Below are positions 13,292-13,303 of a stretch of DNA of 13,303 nt, piece by piece. Within the stretch, counting starts at the first letter, position 1. Each line of letters starts with the position of its first letter. A model generated the notes under the pieces. That model did not search any database. It was not told the origin of the DNA and saw only the letters and a list, made by a program, of their open reading frames with translations. The translations under genes were made by a program, and so were the position numbers. This stretch comes from Acidobacteriota bacterium (GTDB taxonomy: Bacteria; Acidobacteriota; UBA4820; DSQY01), in contig JAKAIJ010000050.1 of the NCBI GenBank assembly GCA_021814355.1, positions 1 through 13,303 on the forward strand. Reading direction: 5' to 3'.

Positions 13292-13303
13292 CCTCATCCC
13301 TTT

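Overview
This is a high-GC, gene-dense bacterial chromosome segment with very short intergenic gaps and GTG/TTG as well as ATG starts. MglA-type GTPase, GerMN lipoprotein and STAS genes occur together, next to a large-subunit acyl-CoA mutase of the separate-B12-domain type and a lone MIO-family ammonia-lyase. Together these suggest an Acidobacteriota- or Myxococcota/deltaproteobacteria-like organism with a cell wall and outer-membrane style lipoproteins. This is inference from gene content; no rRNA or other phylogenetic marker settles it. I see no phage, transposase, CRISPR or tRNA signal.

Layout, left to right. (1) 1-336 (+) is the 3' end of hflX. (2) 337-918 is a 582-bp non-coding stretch. 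Its main content is a fold-rich element at about 340-772, with 9-bp inverted ends and a long multi-helix inverted repeat at 602-756. A candidate promoter and GC-rich leader of the next gene follow. (3) 919-3729 (+) holds a histidine/aromatic amino acid ammonia-lyase homologue whose cofactor triad reads Ala-Cys-Gly instead of Ala-Ser-Gly, then a Memo-family protein with a signal peptide, apparently expressed from a leaderless promoter. (4) 3754-9567 (-) is a tightly packed seven-gene operon. In transcription order: coiled-coil/beta exported protein of unknown function, STAS protein, MglA-like GTPase with a long tail, N-acetylmuramoyl-L-alanine amidase, GerMN lipoprotein, glutamate racemase (murI), RNase PH (rph). 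Five of the six junctions overlap, four of them by 4 bp (ATGA, GTGA or TTGA). (5) 9717-11506 (-) is an MFS transporter overlapping bioY by 4 bp. (6) 11633-13291 (-) is a methylmalonyl-CoA mutase large subunit, followed by hairpins that may end its transcript.

How the genes may work together. The minus-strand operon links envelope growth functions (D-glutamate supply, peptidoglycan cleavage, an envelope lipoprotein) to a polarity-type GTPase and a possible phospho-switch protein; RNase PH rides along, as it does near racE and gerM in Bacillus. BioY imports biotin, the cofactor of propionyl-CoA carboxylase, whose product feeds methylmalonyl-CoA mutase; that link is plausible but rests on proximity only. 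The items most worth a second look are the structured intergenic element, the Cys version of the MIO triad, the tailed GTPase in a cell-wall operon, and the secreted Memo homologue.
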